This document shows, one piece after another, positions 42,621-50,041 of a stretch of DNA of 64,000 nt. Numbering within the stretch: the stretch's first letter is position 1; every line of letters starts with the position of its first letter. Below the pieces are notes generated by a model that saw nothing but the letters and a program-made list of their open reading frames with translations, was not told the origin of the DNA and ran no database searches. Source of the DNA: Flavobacteriales bacterium (GTDB lineage Bacteria; Bacteroidota; Bacteroidia; Flavobacteriales_F; PHOS-HE28); the NCBI GenBank assembly GCA_016700415.1, contig CP065018.1:124001-188000 (forward strand). The letters are read 5' to 3'. The position numbers were made by a program, and so were the translations under genes.

Positions 42621-43063
42621 AAAGAACAGGATAAAGGTGACCGCAGGGTCCGCCGACCATCGGAGATGATGGTTGGCGAGACCCTGCGGCTGCTTCTAAC
42701 CGGCAAGGTGGTCGGTCAAGCCACGACGGTCGGCAATCTGGCTACACCAGACTCGCGCGAGTCTTCCCTGAATAATTTCTGGCGCGGGAGTTAGGCGAGT
42801 GTAGGCCTGTGCGCGGCAGGCCGTCCTCCCGTGCCCCCTTGAACAGTCATCAGGCTACGGATCCGGGATGTTGAAGGTGGATCTATTTTTAGCGTGTGTT
42901 GAGCGGAGACGAAGTCTCCCATGTCATCGCTGTTGGATCCGTTCATTGGCACGAGACATCCGCCTTGTGGAGCGCATAGTTCCGGAGGCGGAAGTCTCGC
43001 GCCAGAGAATTATGAGATCAACGTTGCGTCCGTTGTGAACGTTTCGGTTAAAAAACGGCGGTC
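42621..43063. other. 443-bp stretch without a supported gene
   Basis: It holds a hairpin after the T9SS cargo gene (42641-42689), a 16-bp palindrome AGACTCGCGCGAGTCT (42749-42764) and GC-rich sequence with no convincing frame. It separates the accessory cargo genes from the lptD region. Confidence 0.6.
42641..42689 (+). terminator. Long hairpin after the interrupted T9SS cargo gene
   Basis: CCGCAGGGTC pairs with GACCCTGCGG, and GCCGACCATC with GATGGTTGGC (one G-U), around GGAGAT. The T-run after it is weak (CTGCTTCTAA), so it may be a terminator or an mRNA-stabilising stem. Confidence 0.55.
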
Positions 43064-45568
43064 TCAGTACAGCAGCTCGTTCTTATTCCCGAACGGCCTC
43101 CTCAGCTCGTACTTCAGGTCGTGGAGCACGCTGGCCTTCACGTTGATGCGGAAGGTGAAGCTCTTGCGCACGCCCATCGGGATCACGTTGGCGTTGAACT
43201 CCCAGCAGTGCAGGTCCCAGTAGAGGTTCAATGAGGTGGGCGTCCATTCGCCGGCCTCCATGTCGTAGCCGCTGCTGAAGCCGAGCTTCCAGTATTTGAG
43301 GATGTTGAGGTCGCCGCTGAAGAGCACGCTCTGCGTCTGCTGCTCGGTGTATTCCGCCACATGGTAGGCGCGGGCCATGCTCCAGCTGTAGTTCACGCGG
43401 AGGTGCCAGGGGATGTTGAAATTCACGCGTGCCCCTTTGCTGGGATCGGCCTCGGCCACCACTTGGTCGTCATCGGATTTTTCCGCCAAGGACTTACCGT
43501 AGCGCTTGCTCTGGAGTTCGAAGCCCAAGGCGGCGGTGGCGGTGCGCAGGTGGGCGAGCGAACCGTCCACTGTGCGGGTGGGGCGGTCCACGTTCCGGCC
43601 CAAGCTGTCGGTGGCATACGGGTCCCACGTGCTGGCGAGGTTGAGGTCCAAGAAGTTGAGCAGCCGGGTGCGGGCGGCGATGTTCACCGCGCTCCAATTC
43701 AGGGAATCCTTCAGCAGGTCGTAGTTCGCGTTGATACCGAGGTAGTCCAGGAACTTGATCTTCGTGAACTGCTGATCGCCTTTGGCATCGGGCTTTTTCG
43801 AGAGCATCTTCCCTTCGATGCTTTGCACAAGCCCCAAGGATACCAAACCGCTGGCTTTCGGGGAAGGCTGGCCATAGATGCCGATGTCATAAGGTGAATA
43901 GGATGCTTCCGCGCCATTGTACCCGAACGGGCCGGTGATCCGGGTATCGTTCCCCGGCAGGTAGGTGAGCGCTGCGGACGGCGTGATCACATGGCGGATC
44001 GCCTTCAGTCTTCCCTTCCGGAAGCCATACATGCCGTAGAGCTTGCTGGTGGCGGTGGCACCGATGTTCCAGTCGAATAGGTTGTACAGGCCCGGCACGG
44101 TGTCCACGGCCACGGAATCGTTCGCGGCGTAATAGGTCTTGCTCAGCGCGTCGAAATAGTTGCGGTCGGTGATGTTCACCTGCGGGTTCAGCGTGAAGGC
44201 GCGCGTCTTGATGGAGGAGCTGATCGATGCGGTATGGCGGACGCCGTTGCGCAACTTGTCGATCAGGTTCGGGATGTTGGCGATGGAGATCTGGTCCTCG
44301 GTGGTGCTGAGGCGGTTGTCGAAGACGGAGTTCCACGTGACGCCGATCTGGTCGAACCATTTCGGCTTGCCGGTGGCCTCGGGATGGAACCAGGTGCCGG
44401 GGAAGAAGCGCTGCGCATTGAAATTCACCGAGGGCAGGGTGATGTCGAAGGTGCCGTTGATGGTGTTCTGGCTGTGCCGTGCGGCCACGCTGAGGCTGTA
44501 GGGCTTTCCGGGCCAGAGGTGGCTCCAGTTCACGTTGCTCTGGAAGGTGTTGCTGAGGTAGTCCTGCGTGGAGCTGTTGAAGTTGTTGGTGAAATTCTGG
44601 CTGGAACCCACGTTCACGCTGGCGTTGAAGCGGTCGGTGAGGCTGGCCCGCGGGTCCATCAGGTGGCTCCAGCGGACGAAGAAGGTGCGCTGCTCGCTGA
44701 AATCCGGGTACTCGCGGATGCTGTTGACCTTGTCGCTGTATTGCAGGTCCATGTTCCCGCCATAGCGGTAGCGCTTTTTGTAGCGCGTAACGGAGCGCAG
44801 GCCCCAACTGCCCTTGCTGTAGATGTCGCCCGTGAGATGCTCGTCGAAGTTGTCGCTGATGGGGATGTAGTAGCCACCGTTCAGGAGGTAGAAGCCGAAC
44901 TGGTCCGAGGTGCCGAATGTGGGGATCAGCAGCCCGGCGGTTCCGCCTTTGTGGTTGGGGAAGAAGCCGAATGGCGCCACCAGCGGGGTGGGGACCTTTC
45001 CGATCTTCATGATCGCCGGGCCTGTCACGATCTTGTCGTCCGGGATCACCATCATCCTGCTCACGGCGAAACGGTAGTGCGGGTGGGGCCGGTCGCAGGT
45101 GGTGAGGCTGCCGCCGCGGCTATGGATCTCCCCGTTCGCGTGGCGCTTGCTGATGCGGGCCATGGCGTACATCTGGGATTCCTGCGTGCGCACCTCCTTG
45201 ATCAGGCCCTCCTTCGTCTTGAAGTTGTAGCGGATGCTGTCCGCGGTGACCTTCTCGCTTCCCTGCGTAAATTCCGGAAGGCCCACCGGCGCTCCGGCGC
45301 TGTCCCGCGTTCCGAAGGCCTGCACTTCCTCGTGCGCCAGATCGAGCATGATGCGGTCCGCCGTGAGCTGCACATCCTCGAATTTCACCTTCGCGGCGCC
45401 AAAGAGGTACACGGTTTGCCGGGCCAGGTCGTAGCGTATGCTGTCCCTTGCCCCATACTTCACTTCACTTTCCAGATCCTGCGCGGCGGCGGCGCCCCAT
45501 GCGGTTACTGACATGAGCGTGATGAAAAGCGCGCGGAGCGTGGCCCCGGCCCTGAAGGGACGGCCCAT
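43064..45568 (-). CDS. LPS-assembly protein LptD-like outer-membrane protein
   Basis: Outer-membrane LPS transporter of 834 residues. The start MGRPFRAGATLRALFITLMS with a signal cleaved near AAAAQ is followed by an LptA/OstA-like jelly-roll: DSIRYDLARQTVYLFGAAKV, LTADRIMLDLAHEEVQAFG, KVTADSIRYNFKTKEGLIKE. The barrel part begins at VAPFGFFPNHKGGTAGLLIP and runs to a strand-rich C-terminus. Bacteroidota LptD differs much from the E. coli protein, so I give no symbol. Its gene is head to head with the amidase gene, and TACTTTCGG (minus strand, 45660-45668) is the likely promoter, lying inside the amidase's presumed N-terminal codons. Confidence 0.82.
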   Translation of the reverse strand: MGRPFRAGATLRALFITLMSVTAWGAAAAQDLESEVKYGARDSIRYDLARQTVYLFGAAKVKFEDVQLTADRIMLDLAHEEVQAFGTRDSAGAPVGLPEFTQGSEKVTADSIRYNFKTKEGLIKEVRTQESQMYAMARISKRHANGEIHSRGGSLTTCDRPHPHYRFAVSRMMVIPDDKIVTGPAIMKIGKVPTPLVAPFGFFPNHKGGTAGLLIPTFGTSDQFGFYLLNGGYYIPISDNFDEHLTGDIYSKGSWGLRSVTRYKKRYRYGGNMDLQYSDKVNSIREYPDFSEQRTFFVRWSHLMDPRASLTDRFNASVNVGSSQNFTNNFNSSTQDYLSNTFQSNVNWSHLWPGKPYSLSVAARHSQNTINGTFDITLPSVNFNAQRFFPGTWFHPEATGKPKWFDQIGVTWNSVFDNRLSTTEDQISIANIPNLIDKLRNGVRHTASISSSIKTRAFTLNPQVNITDRNYFDALSKTYYAANDSVAVDTVPGLYNLFDWNIGATATSKLYGMYGFRKGRLKAIRHVITPSAALTYLPGNDTRITGPFGYNGAEASYSPYDIGIYGQPSPKASGLVSLGLVQSIEGKMLSKKPDAKGDQQFTKIKFLDYLGINANYDLLKDSLNWSAVNIAARTRLLNFLDLNLASTWDPYATDSLGRNVDRPTRTVDGSLAHLRTATAALGFELQSKRYGKSLAEKSDDDQVVAEADPSKGARVNFNIPWHLRVNYSWSMARAYHVAEYTEQQTQSVLFSGDLNILKYWKLGFSSGYDMEAGEWTPTSLNLYWDLHCWEFNANVIPMGVRKSFTFRINVKASVLHDLKYELRRPFGNKNELLY

Positions 45569-45576
45569 ACTTTCGC
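45568..45576 (+). promoter_or_regulatory. -7 box of the amidase-mlaD operon
   Basis: TACTTTCGC starts on the last base of the lptD start codon and lies 23 bases before ATG 45600. Confidence 0.4.
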
Positions 45577-45599
45577 CGCGACGGCCTTTGTTTGCCGTT

Positions 45600-46844
45600 A
45601 TGTTACCGGATATGCAGGGATCACAGGACATCAGCGGGCACGCCTGCTCGGCGACCGCGCCGAAAGTAGCGGTTGGCACCGGCGCAGAGCGGCAGATCAT
45701 CAGGGATAGGAGCAGGGAATGGTGGCTGATCGCTGTTTTCGTGCTGGCCTGCACCGCACATGCCATGCCGCAAAAGTCGGTAAGCGATGCCAATATGGTC
45801 GGCACGGTGGTCCTGGACGCGGGCCACGGCGGTAAGGACCCCGGCAACCTCGGCACCAAGCGCTACAAGACCACAGAGAAAGACGTGGCCCTGGCAGTGA
45901 CGTTGCTGGTGGGCAAGTACATCAATGAGAACCTGCCGGAAGTGAAGGTGATGTACACCCGCGAGGACGACCGCTTCATCGAGCTGATGGAACGGAACAA
46001 CATTGCGAACAGGAACAAGGCCGATGTGTTCATCAGCATACACTGCAACGCGAACAAGAGCACGGACCCCCACGGTTGCGAGACCTATGTAATGGGCCTG
46101 CACAAGACGGAAGCGAACATGCGCGTGGCCATGAAGGAGAACGAATCCATCCTCTTAGAGGCGGACCATGCCCTGAAATACGACGGCTACGACCCGAAGG
46201 ACCCTGAGAGCATGATCGCCCTGAGCCTACGCCAGAACGCCTATTTGGACCACAGCTTGCTGCTGAGCTCCTTGGTGCAGGCCCAGTTCAAGGACCGTGT
46301 CAGTCGCGTGGACCGTGGCGTGAAGCAGGCGGGTTTTCTGGTGATCAGCTACACCACCATGCCTGCGGTGCTCATCGAGCTGGGCTTCCTCACCAATGCG
46401 GACGAGGAGGACTTCCTGCAAAGCGCCAAGGGGCAGGACTACATGGCATCCGCCATCTACCGGGCCTTCAAGGAGTACAAGAACCGGATCGAGCACAAGG
46501 ACGTCACTTTCGTGGAGCTGGAAGCCAAGGCCGACAGCACTGCGGTCGACACCTCTAAGACCGTCACGAAGCCGGTGAAGGACAACAGCGTCCGGTTCAA
46601 GGTGCAGATCGTCACCAGCAGCAAGCGTATTCCGGTGAAGTCGCCCAAATTCAACGGGTTGGACGTGGAGGAGATGCAGGCCGACGAGCTTTGGAAGTAC
46701 AGCGTGGGGGGCGAGCCTGATCTGGCAGGGGCGAGGAAGATCCAAAGCACCTGCAAGGACAAGGGTTTCACCGGCGCTTTCATCACTGCTTGGCAGAACG
46801 GAAAGCGCATCGATCTGCAGCAAGCTGTTAATTTGGTCCGCTAA
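45600..46844 (+). CDS. N-acetylmuramoyl-L-alanine amidase with C-terminal SPOR-like domain
   Basis: Periplasmic zinc enzyme that cuts the peptide from MurNAc in the cell wall; 414 residues from the ATG at 45600. The signal-like helix WWLIAVFVLACTAHA (residues 41-55) lies far from the start, so the true start may be later or at 45612. The Amidase_3 domain shows TVVLDAGHGGKDPG (His76), a zinc Glu near residue 93, FISIHCNAN and LIELGFLTNADE with the catalytic Glu. The last 80 residues (VRFKVQIVTSSKRI to FITAWQNGKRI) look like a SPOR domain for binding denuded septal wall. First gene of a four-gene operon with the MlaD-like gene 11 bp downstream. Confidence 0.88.
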   Translation: MLPDMQGSQDISGHACSATAPKVAVGTGAERQIIRDRSREWWLIAVFVLACTAHAMPQKSVSDANMVGTVVLDAGHGGKDPGNLGTKRYKTTEKDVALAVTLLVGKYINENLPEVKVMYTREDDRFIELMERNNIANRNKADVFISIHCNANKSTDPHGCETYVMGLHKTEANMRVAMKENESILLEADHALKYDGYDPKDPESMIALSLRQNAYLDHSLLLSSLVQAQFKDRVSRVDRGVKQAGFLVISYTTMPAVLIELGFLTNADEEDFLQSAKGQDYMASAIYRAFKEYKNRIEHKDVTFVELEAKADSTAVDTSKTVTKPVKDNSVRFKVQIVTSSKRIPVKSPKFNGLDVEEMQADELWKYSVGGEPDLAGARKIQSTCKDKGFTGAFITAWQNGKRIDLQQAVNLVR

Positions 46845-46855
46845 CCTCCACGCCC

Positions 46856-47878
46856 GTGCCAAAAATCAAACGACAGTATTCCATCGCGCTGATGGCGATC
46901 GGTGGCATCGTCCTGCTGATCTTCGGGTTGAACTTCCTCAAGGGGCTGGACCTGCTGAAAGGCCGCAACGTTTACCACGCGGTCTATACCGATGTCTCAG
47001 GCATCAACGACGCCACGCCGGTGCTGTTCAACGGCTACAAGGTGGGGCAGGTGATCAGCACCGAAATGCTGCCCGACGGAACAGGGCGCATCGATGTGAG
47101 CTTCCAGATCAAAGAGAACCGCCTGAAGCTCACCAAGGACACCCGTGTCGAGCTCTTTAGCGCCGATCTCTTCTCCCGAGCAGTACGCGTCATCTTGGGA
47201 AATGGTCCGGAGGCCTTGCGCGGCGACACCTTGGTCGGTAATGCCGAATTGAGCCTCACGCAATCGGTGGGCGCCCAGATCGACCCCCTGAAGCGCAAGG
47301 CCGAGGGCATGCTCGCCAGCGTGGACTCGGTGCTCAGCGCCTTGCAGCTGATCCTCAATGAGGATGCGCGAGGCGACATCGATGCCAGCTTCACCAACCT
47401 GCGCGCCACCATGGAGAACATCAACTCCACCACGCACGGCCTGGACCAGCTCATCGCGACGCAGACCAAGCATATCAATGCGATCCTCTGCAACCTGGAC
47501 ACGCTCTCCGGCGCTTTGGTGGCCAACAGGGAACACTTGGACAACATCTTTACGAACATGGACAGCGCCACCGCCGCCTTGGCCAACGGCCGCCTGGAGC
47601 GCATGATGGCGAATCTGGAGTCCACCTCCAACGACCTGAAGGCCACCATGGAGAAGATCAACAGCGGGCAGGGCACGCTCGGAAAGCTGATGACCGACGA
47701 CAGCCTGTACCACAACCTGAATTCCGCCAGCCATCAGATGGACCTGCTGCTGGAGGACGTCCGCTTGAATCCGGGCCGTTACCTCTCCATCTTCGGCCGG
47801 AAGGACAAGCTGCCCAAGCTCAGCGGCTCCGACATCGAGCGCATCCGTGACGCCTATCCACCGAAGACCACGCCATGA
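46856..47878 (+). CDS. MlaD-family (MCE) lipid-transport protein
   Basis: Membrane-anchored MCE protein of 340 residues for phospholipid traffic between membranes. GTG start followed by PKIKRQYSIALMAIGGIVLL (single membrane helix). The MCE domain covers about residues 38-115: VYTDVSGINDATPVLFNGYK, VGQVISTEMLPDGTG, LFSADLFSRAVRVILG. A long helical tail with repeated Asn/Thr/Leu heptads follows (TMENINSTTHGLDQL, NLESTSNDLKATMEKI), as in other MlaD relatives. No MlaE or MlaF gene is adjacent. It overlaps the next gene by four bases (ATGA), suggesting translational coupling. Confidence 0.88.
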   Translation: MPKIKRQYSIALMAIGGIVLLIFGLNFLKGLDLLKGRNVYHAVYTDVSGINDATPVLFNGYKVGQVISTEMLPDGTGRIDVSFQIKENRLKLTKDTRVELFSADLFSRAVRVILGNGPEALRGDTLVGNAELSLTQSVGAQIDPLKRKAEGMLASVDSVLSALQLILNEDARGDIDASFTNLRATMENINSTTHGLDQLIATQTKHINAILCNLDTLSGALVANREHLDNIFTNMDSATAALANGRLERMMANLESTSNDLKATMEKINSGQGTLGKLMTDDSLYHNLNSASHQMDLLLEDVRLNPGRYLSIFGRKDKLPKLSGSDIERIRDAYPPKTTP

Positions 47879-49200
47879 GCATCGCGTCCATTGTCTTCCT
47901 CCTTGCGTTCGCGGCCGCCGCTTGGTGGTTCACGTGGAATGTGAGGCGCATCCGGAGGAACATCCTGCTGGGCCGTGATGAGGACCGCACGGACCGCCCC
48001 GCGGAGCGTTGGGCGTTGATGACGAAAGTGGCTTTGGGCCAGAGCAAGATGGTGGTGCGGCCCGTCGCCGGGATCTTGCACATCGTCGTTTACGCGGGCT
48101 TCGTGATCATCAACATCGAAGTGCTTGAGATCATCATCGACGGCATCTTCGGCACACACCGCGTGCTCAGCTTCCTCGGCGGCTCCTACGACTTCCTCAT
48201 CGGCAGCTTCGAGATCCTCGCGGTCCTCACGTGGTTGGGCTGCGCGATCTTCCTCATCCGGCGCTTCATCCTGCGCATCAAGCGTTTCTGGTCAAGGGAG
48301 ATGACCGCCTGGCCCCGCACGGACGCCGGTCTCATCCTCACCTTCGAGATCCTGCTGATGTCGGCCTTCCTGCTGATGAACGCCGCCGACCACACGCTGC
48401 AAGGCATGGGTGCGGAGCACTACATCGTGGCCGGAGCCTTCCCCATCAGCGCGCACCTTGCACAGCTCTTCCACTTTGGCAGCCTCGCACCTTCCACCCT
48501 CATCGGCATCGAACGATCCTGCTGGTGGTTCCACATCATCGGCATCCTCGGTTTTCTCAACTACCTGCCGTACAGCAAGCACTTCCACATCCTGCTGGCC
48601 TTCCCCAACGTGTGGTACAGCAAGCTGAAGCCGAAGACGGAGATGTCGGAAATGCCGCGCGTGTCGGCGGAGGTGAAGAGCATGCTGGACCCGTCCATCC
48701 CGCCGCCCGCCCCGCCTGCGGAACCCACGAACGGTCTTCCGCCCGAGCACTTCGGTGCCAAGGACGTCTTCGACCTCACCTGGAAAAGCCTGATGGACGC
48801 CTACACCTGCACCGAGTGCGGACGTTGCACCAGTGAATGCCCGGCCAACATCACCGGCAAGCTGCTCAGCCCGCGCAAGATCATGATGGACACCCGCGAT
48901 CGCTTGGAGGAAGTGGGCAAAGTGATCGATTCGAAAGGCAAGTGGGAGGACGACGGCAAGAGCCTCTTCAGCCGGATCAGCGAGGAAGAGCTCTGGGCCT
49001 GCACCACCTGCAACGCCTGCACCCAGGCCTGTCCGGTGAACATCGATCCGGTGAACATCATCCTTGACATGCGCCGCTACTTGGTGATGGAGGAAAGCAA
49101 GGCGCGCCAAGAGCTCAACGCCATGTTCACGACGGTGGAGAACAACGGGGCCGCATGGGCTTTCGGGCCTGATCAACGCATGAAGTGGACAGAGGAATGA
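47875..49200 (+). CDS. Membrane-bound 4Fe-4S protein, heterodisulfide reductase/HdrD-like
   Basis: Electron-transfer protein of 441 residues. The N-terminal 230 residues have about five membrane helices with His pairs (HIVVYAGFVIINIEVLEII, HTLQGMGAEHYIVAGAFPIS, LPYSKHFHILLAF) of the nitrate-reductase-gamma-like b-type cytochrome kind. The C-terminal part has two [4Fe-4S] motifs, CTECGRCTSECP near residue 311 and CTTCNACTQACP near residue 376. It is coupled to the MlaD-like gene upstream and to the CCG-domain gene downstream by ATGA overlaps. The pair probably passes electrons between the quinone pool and a soluble donor, such as electron-transfer flavoprotein; that partner is inference. Confidence 0.85.
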   Translation: MSIASIVFLLAFAAAAWWFTWNVRRIRRNILLGRDEDRTDRPAERWALMTKVALGQSKMVVRPVAGILHIVVYAGFVIINIEVLEIIIDGIFGTHRVLSFLGGSYDFLIGSFEILAVLTWLGCAIFLIRRFILRIKRFWSREMTAWPRTDAGLILTFEILLMSAFLLMNAADHTLQGMGAEHYIVAGAFPISAHLAQLFHFGSLAPSTLIGIERSCWWFHIIGILGFLNYLPYSKHFHILLAFPNVWYSKLKPKTEMSEMPRVSAEVKSMLDPSIPPPAPPAEPTNGLPPEHFGAKDVFDLTWKSLMDAYTCTECGRCTSECPANITGKLLSPRKIMMDTRDRLEEVGKVIDSKGKWEDDGKSLFSRISEEELWACTTCNACTQACPVNIDPVNIILDMRRYLVMEESKARQELNAMFTTVENNGAAWAFGPDQRMKWTEE

Positions 49201-49988
49201 GCGAACCCATCCAAGTGAAGACCATGGCCGACTACGCGGCCAGCGGAGAAGTGCCCGAGGTCCTCTTCTGGGTGGGTTGCATGGGCTCCTTCGACGATCG
49301 GGCGCGTAAAATTTCCAAAGCTTTCGTCCGCATCATGAACGCGGCCAAGGTGAAATTCGCCGTGCTGGGGCAGGAGGAAAGCTGCACTGGTGATCCCGCG
49401 CGTAGGGCCGGCAATGAGTTCTTGTTCCAAATGCAGGCTTTGCAGAACGTCACCGTGCTCAACGGCTACGGCGTGAAGCGCATCGTCACCGCGTGCCCGC
49501 ACTGCTTCAACACCATCAAGAACGAATACCCTGCGCTGGGCGGCGAGTACGAGGTGATGCACCATACACAGTTCATCAACGCGCTACTGAAGGAAGGCCG
49601 CATCACCGTGGACGGTGGCAGTTTCAAAGGCAAGCGCATCACTTTCCACGATCCCTGCTACTTGGGACGGGGCAATGGCGAATACGAGGCCCCGCGCGAG
49701 GTGCTGCTGAAGCTGGATGCCGCGCTGGTGGAGATGAAGCGGAGCAAGGCAAAAGGGCTGTGCTGCGGTGCGGGCGGCGCGCAGATGTGGAAGGAGGCCG
49801 AACCCGGCGACAAGGAGGTGAACGTGGAACGTGCCGAAGAGGCCATTGGCACCGGGTCCGACATCATCGCGGCCGGATGCCCGTTCTGCAACACCATGAT
49901 GACCGACGGCGTGAAGCACTTCAACAAGGAAGGCAGCGTGGTGGTGAAGGACGTCGCGGAACTGATCGCGGAGGCGGGAGATCTCTAA
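49197..49988 (+). CDS. (Fe-S)-binding protein with CCG domains (HdrB/GlpC-like)
   Basis: Soluble partner of the preceding membrane protein; 263 residues. It carries two cysteine-rich CCG-type regions: WVGCMGSFDDRARK with CTGDPARRAGNE and TACPHCFNTIKNEYP; then FHDPCYLGRGNGEY, KGLCCGAGGAQMW and AAGCPFCNTMM. These bind a non-cubane or linked [4Fe-4S] cluster in heterodisulfide-reductase-like enzymes. Start ATG at 49197 overlaps the upstream stop (ATGA). It is the last gene of the amidase operon and is convergent with the tricorn-like gene. Confidence 0.87.
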   Translation: MSEPIQVKTMADYAASGEVPEVLFWVGCMGSFDDRARKISKAFVRIMNAAKVKFAVLGQEESCTGDPARRAGNEFLFQMQALQNVTVLNGYGVKRIVTACPHCFNTIKNEYPALGGEYEVMHHTQFINALLKEGRITVDGGSFKGKRITFHDPCYLGRGNGEYEAPREVLLKLDAALVEMKRSKAKGLCCGAGGAQMWKEAEPGDKEVNVERAEEAIGTGSDIIAAGCPFCNTMMTDGVKHFNKEGSVVVKDVAELIAEAGDL

Positions 49989-50041
49989 CCCCTCTCACTC
50001 AGTGGGCCGAACCGGCGACATTGAGCGAACTAAGGGCTGGA

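Noticed and set aside
44234..45511. A 425-codon plus-strand frame across lptD
   Set aside because: It is antisense to lptD, with Val/Ala/Glu/His-rich text and no family features.
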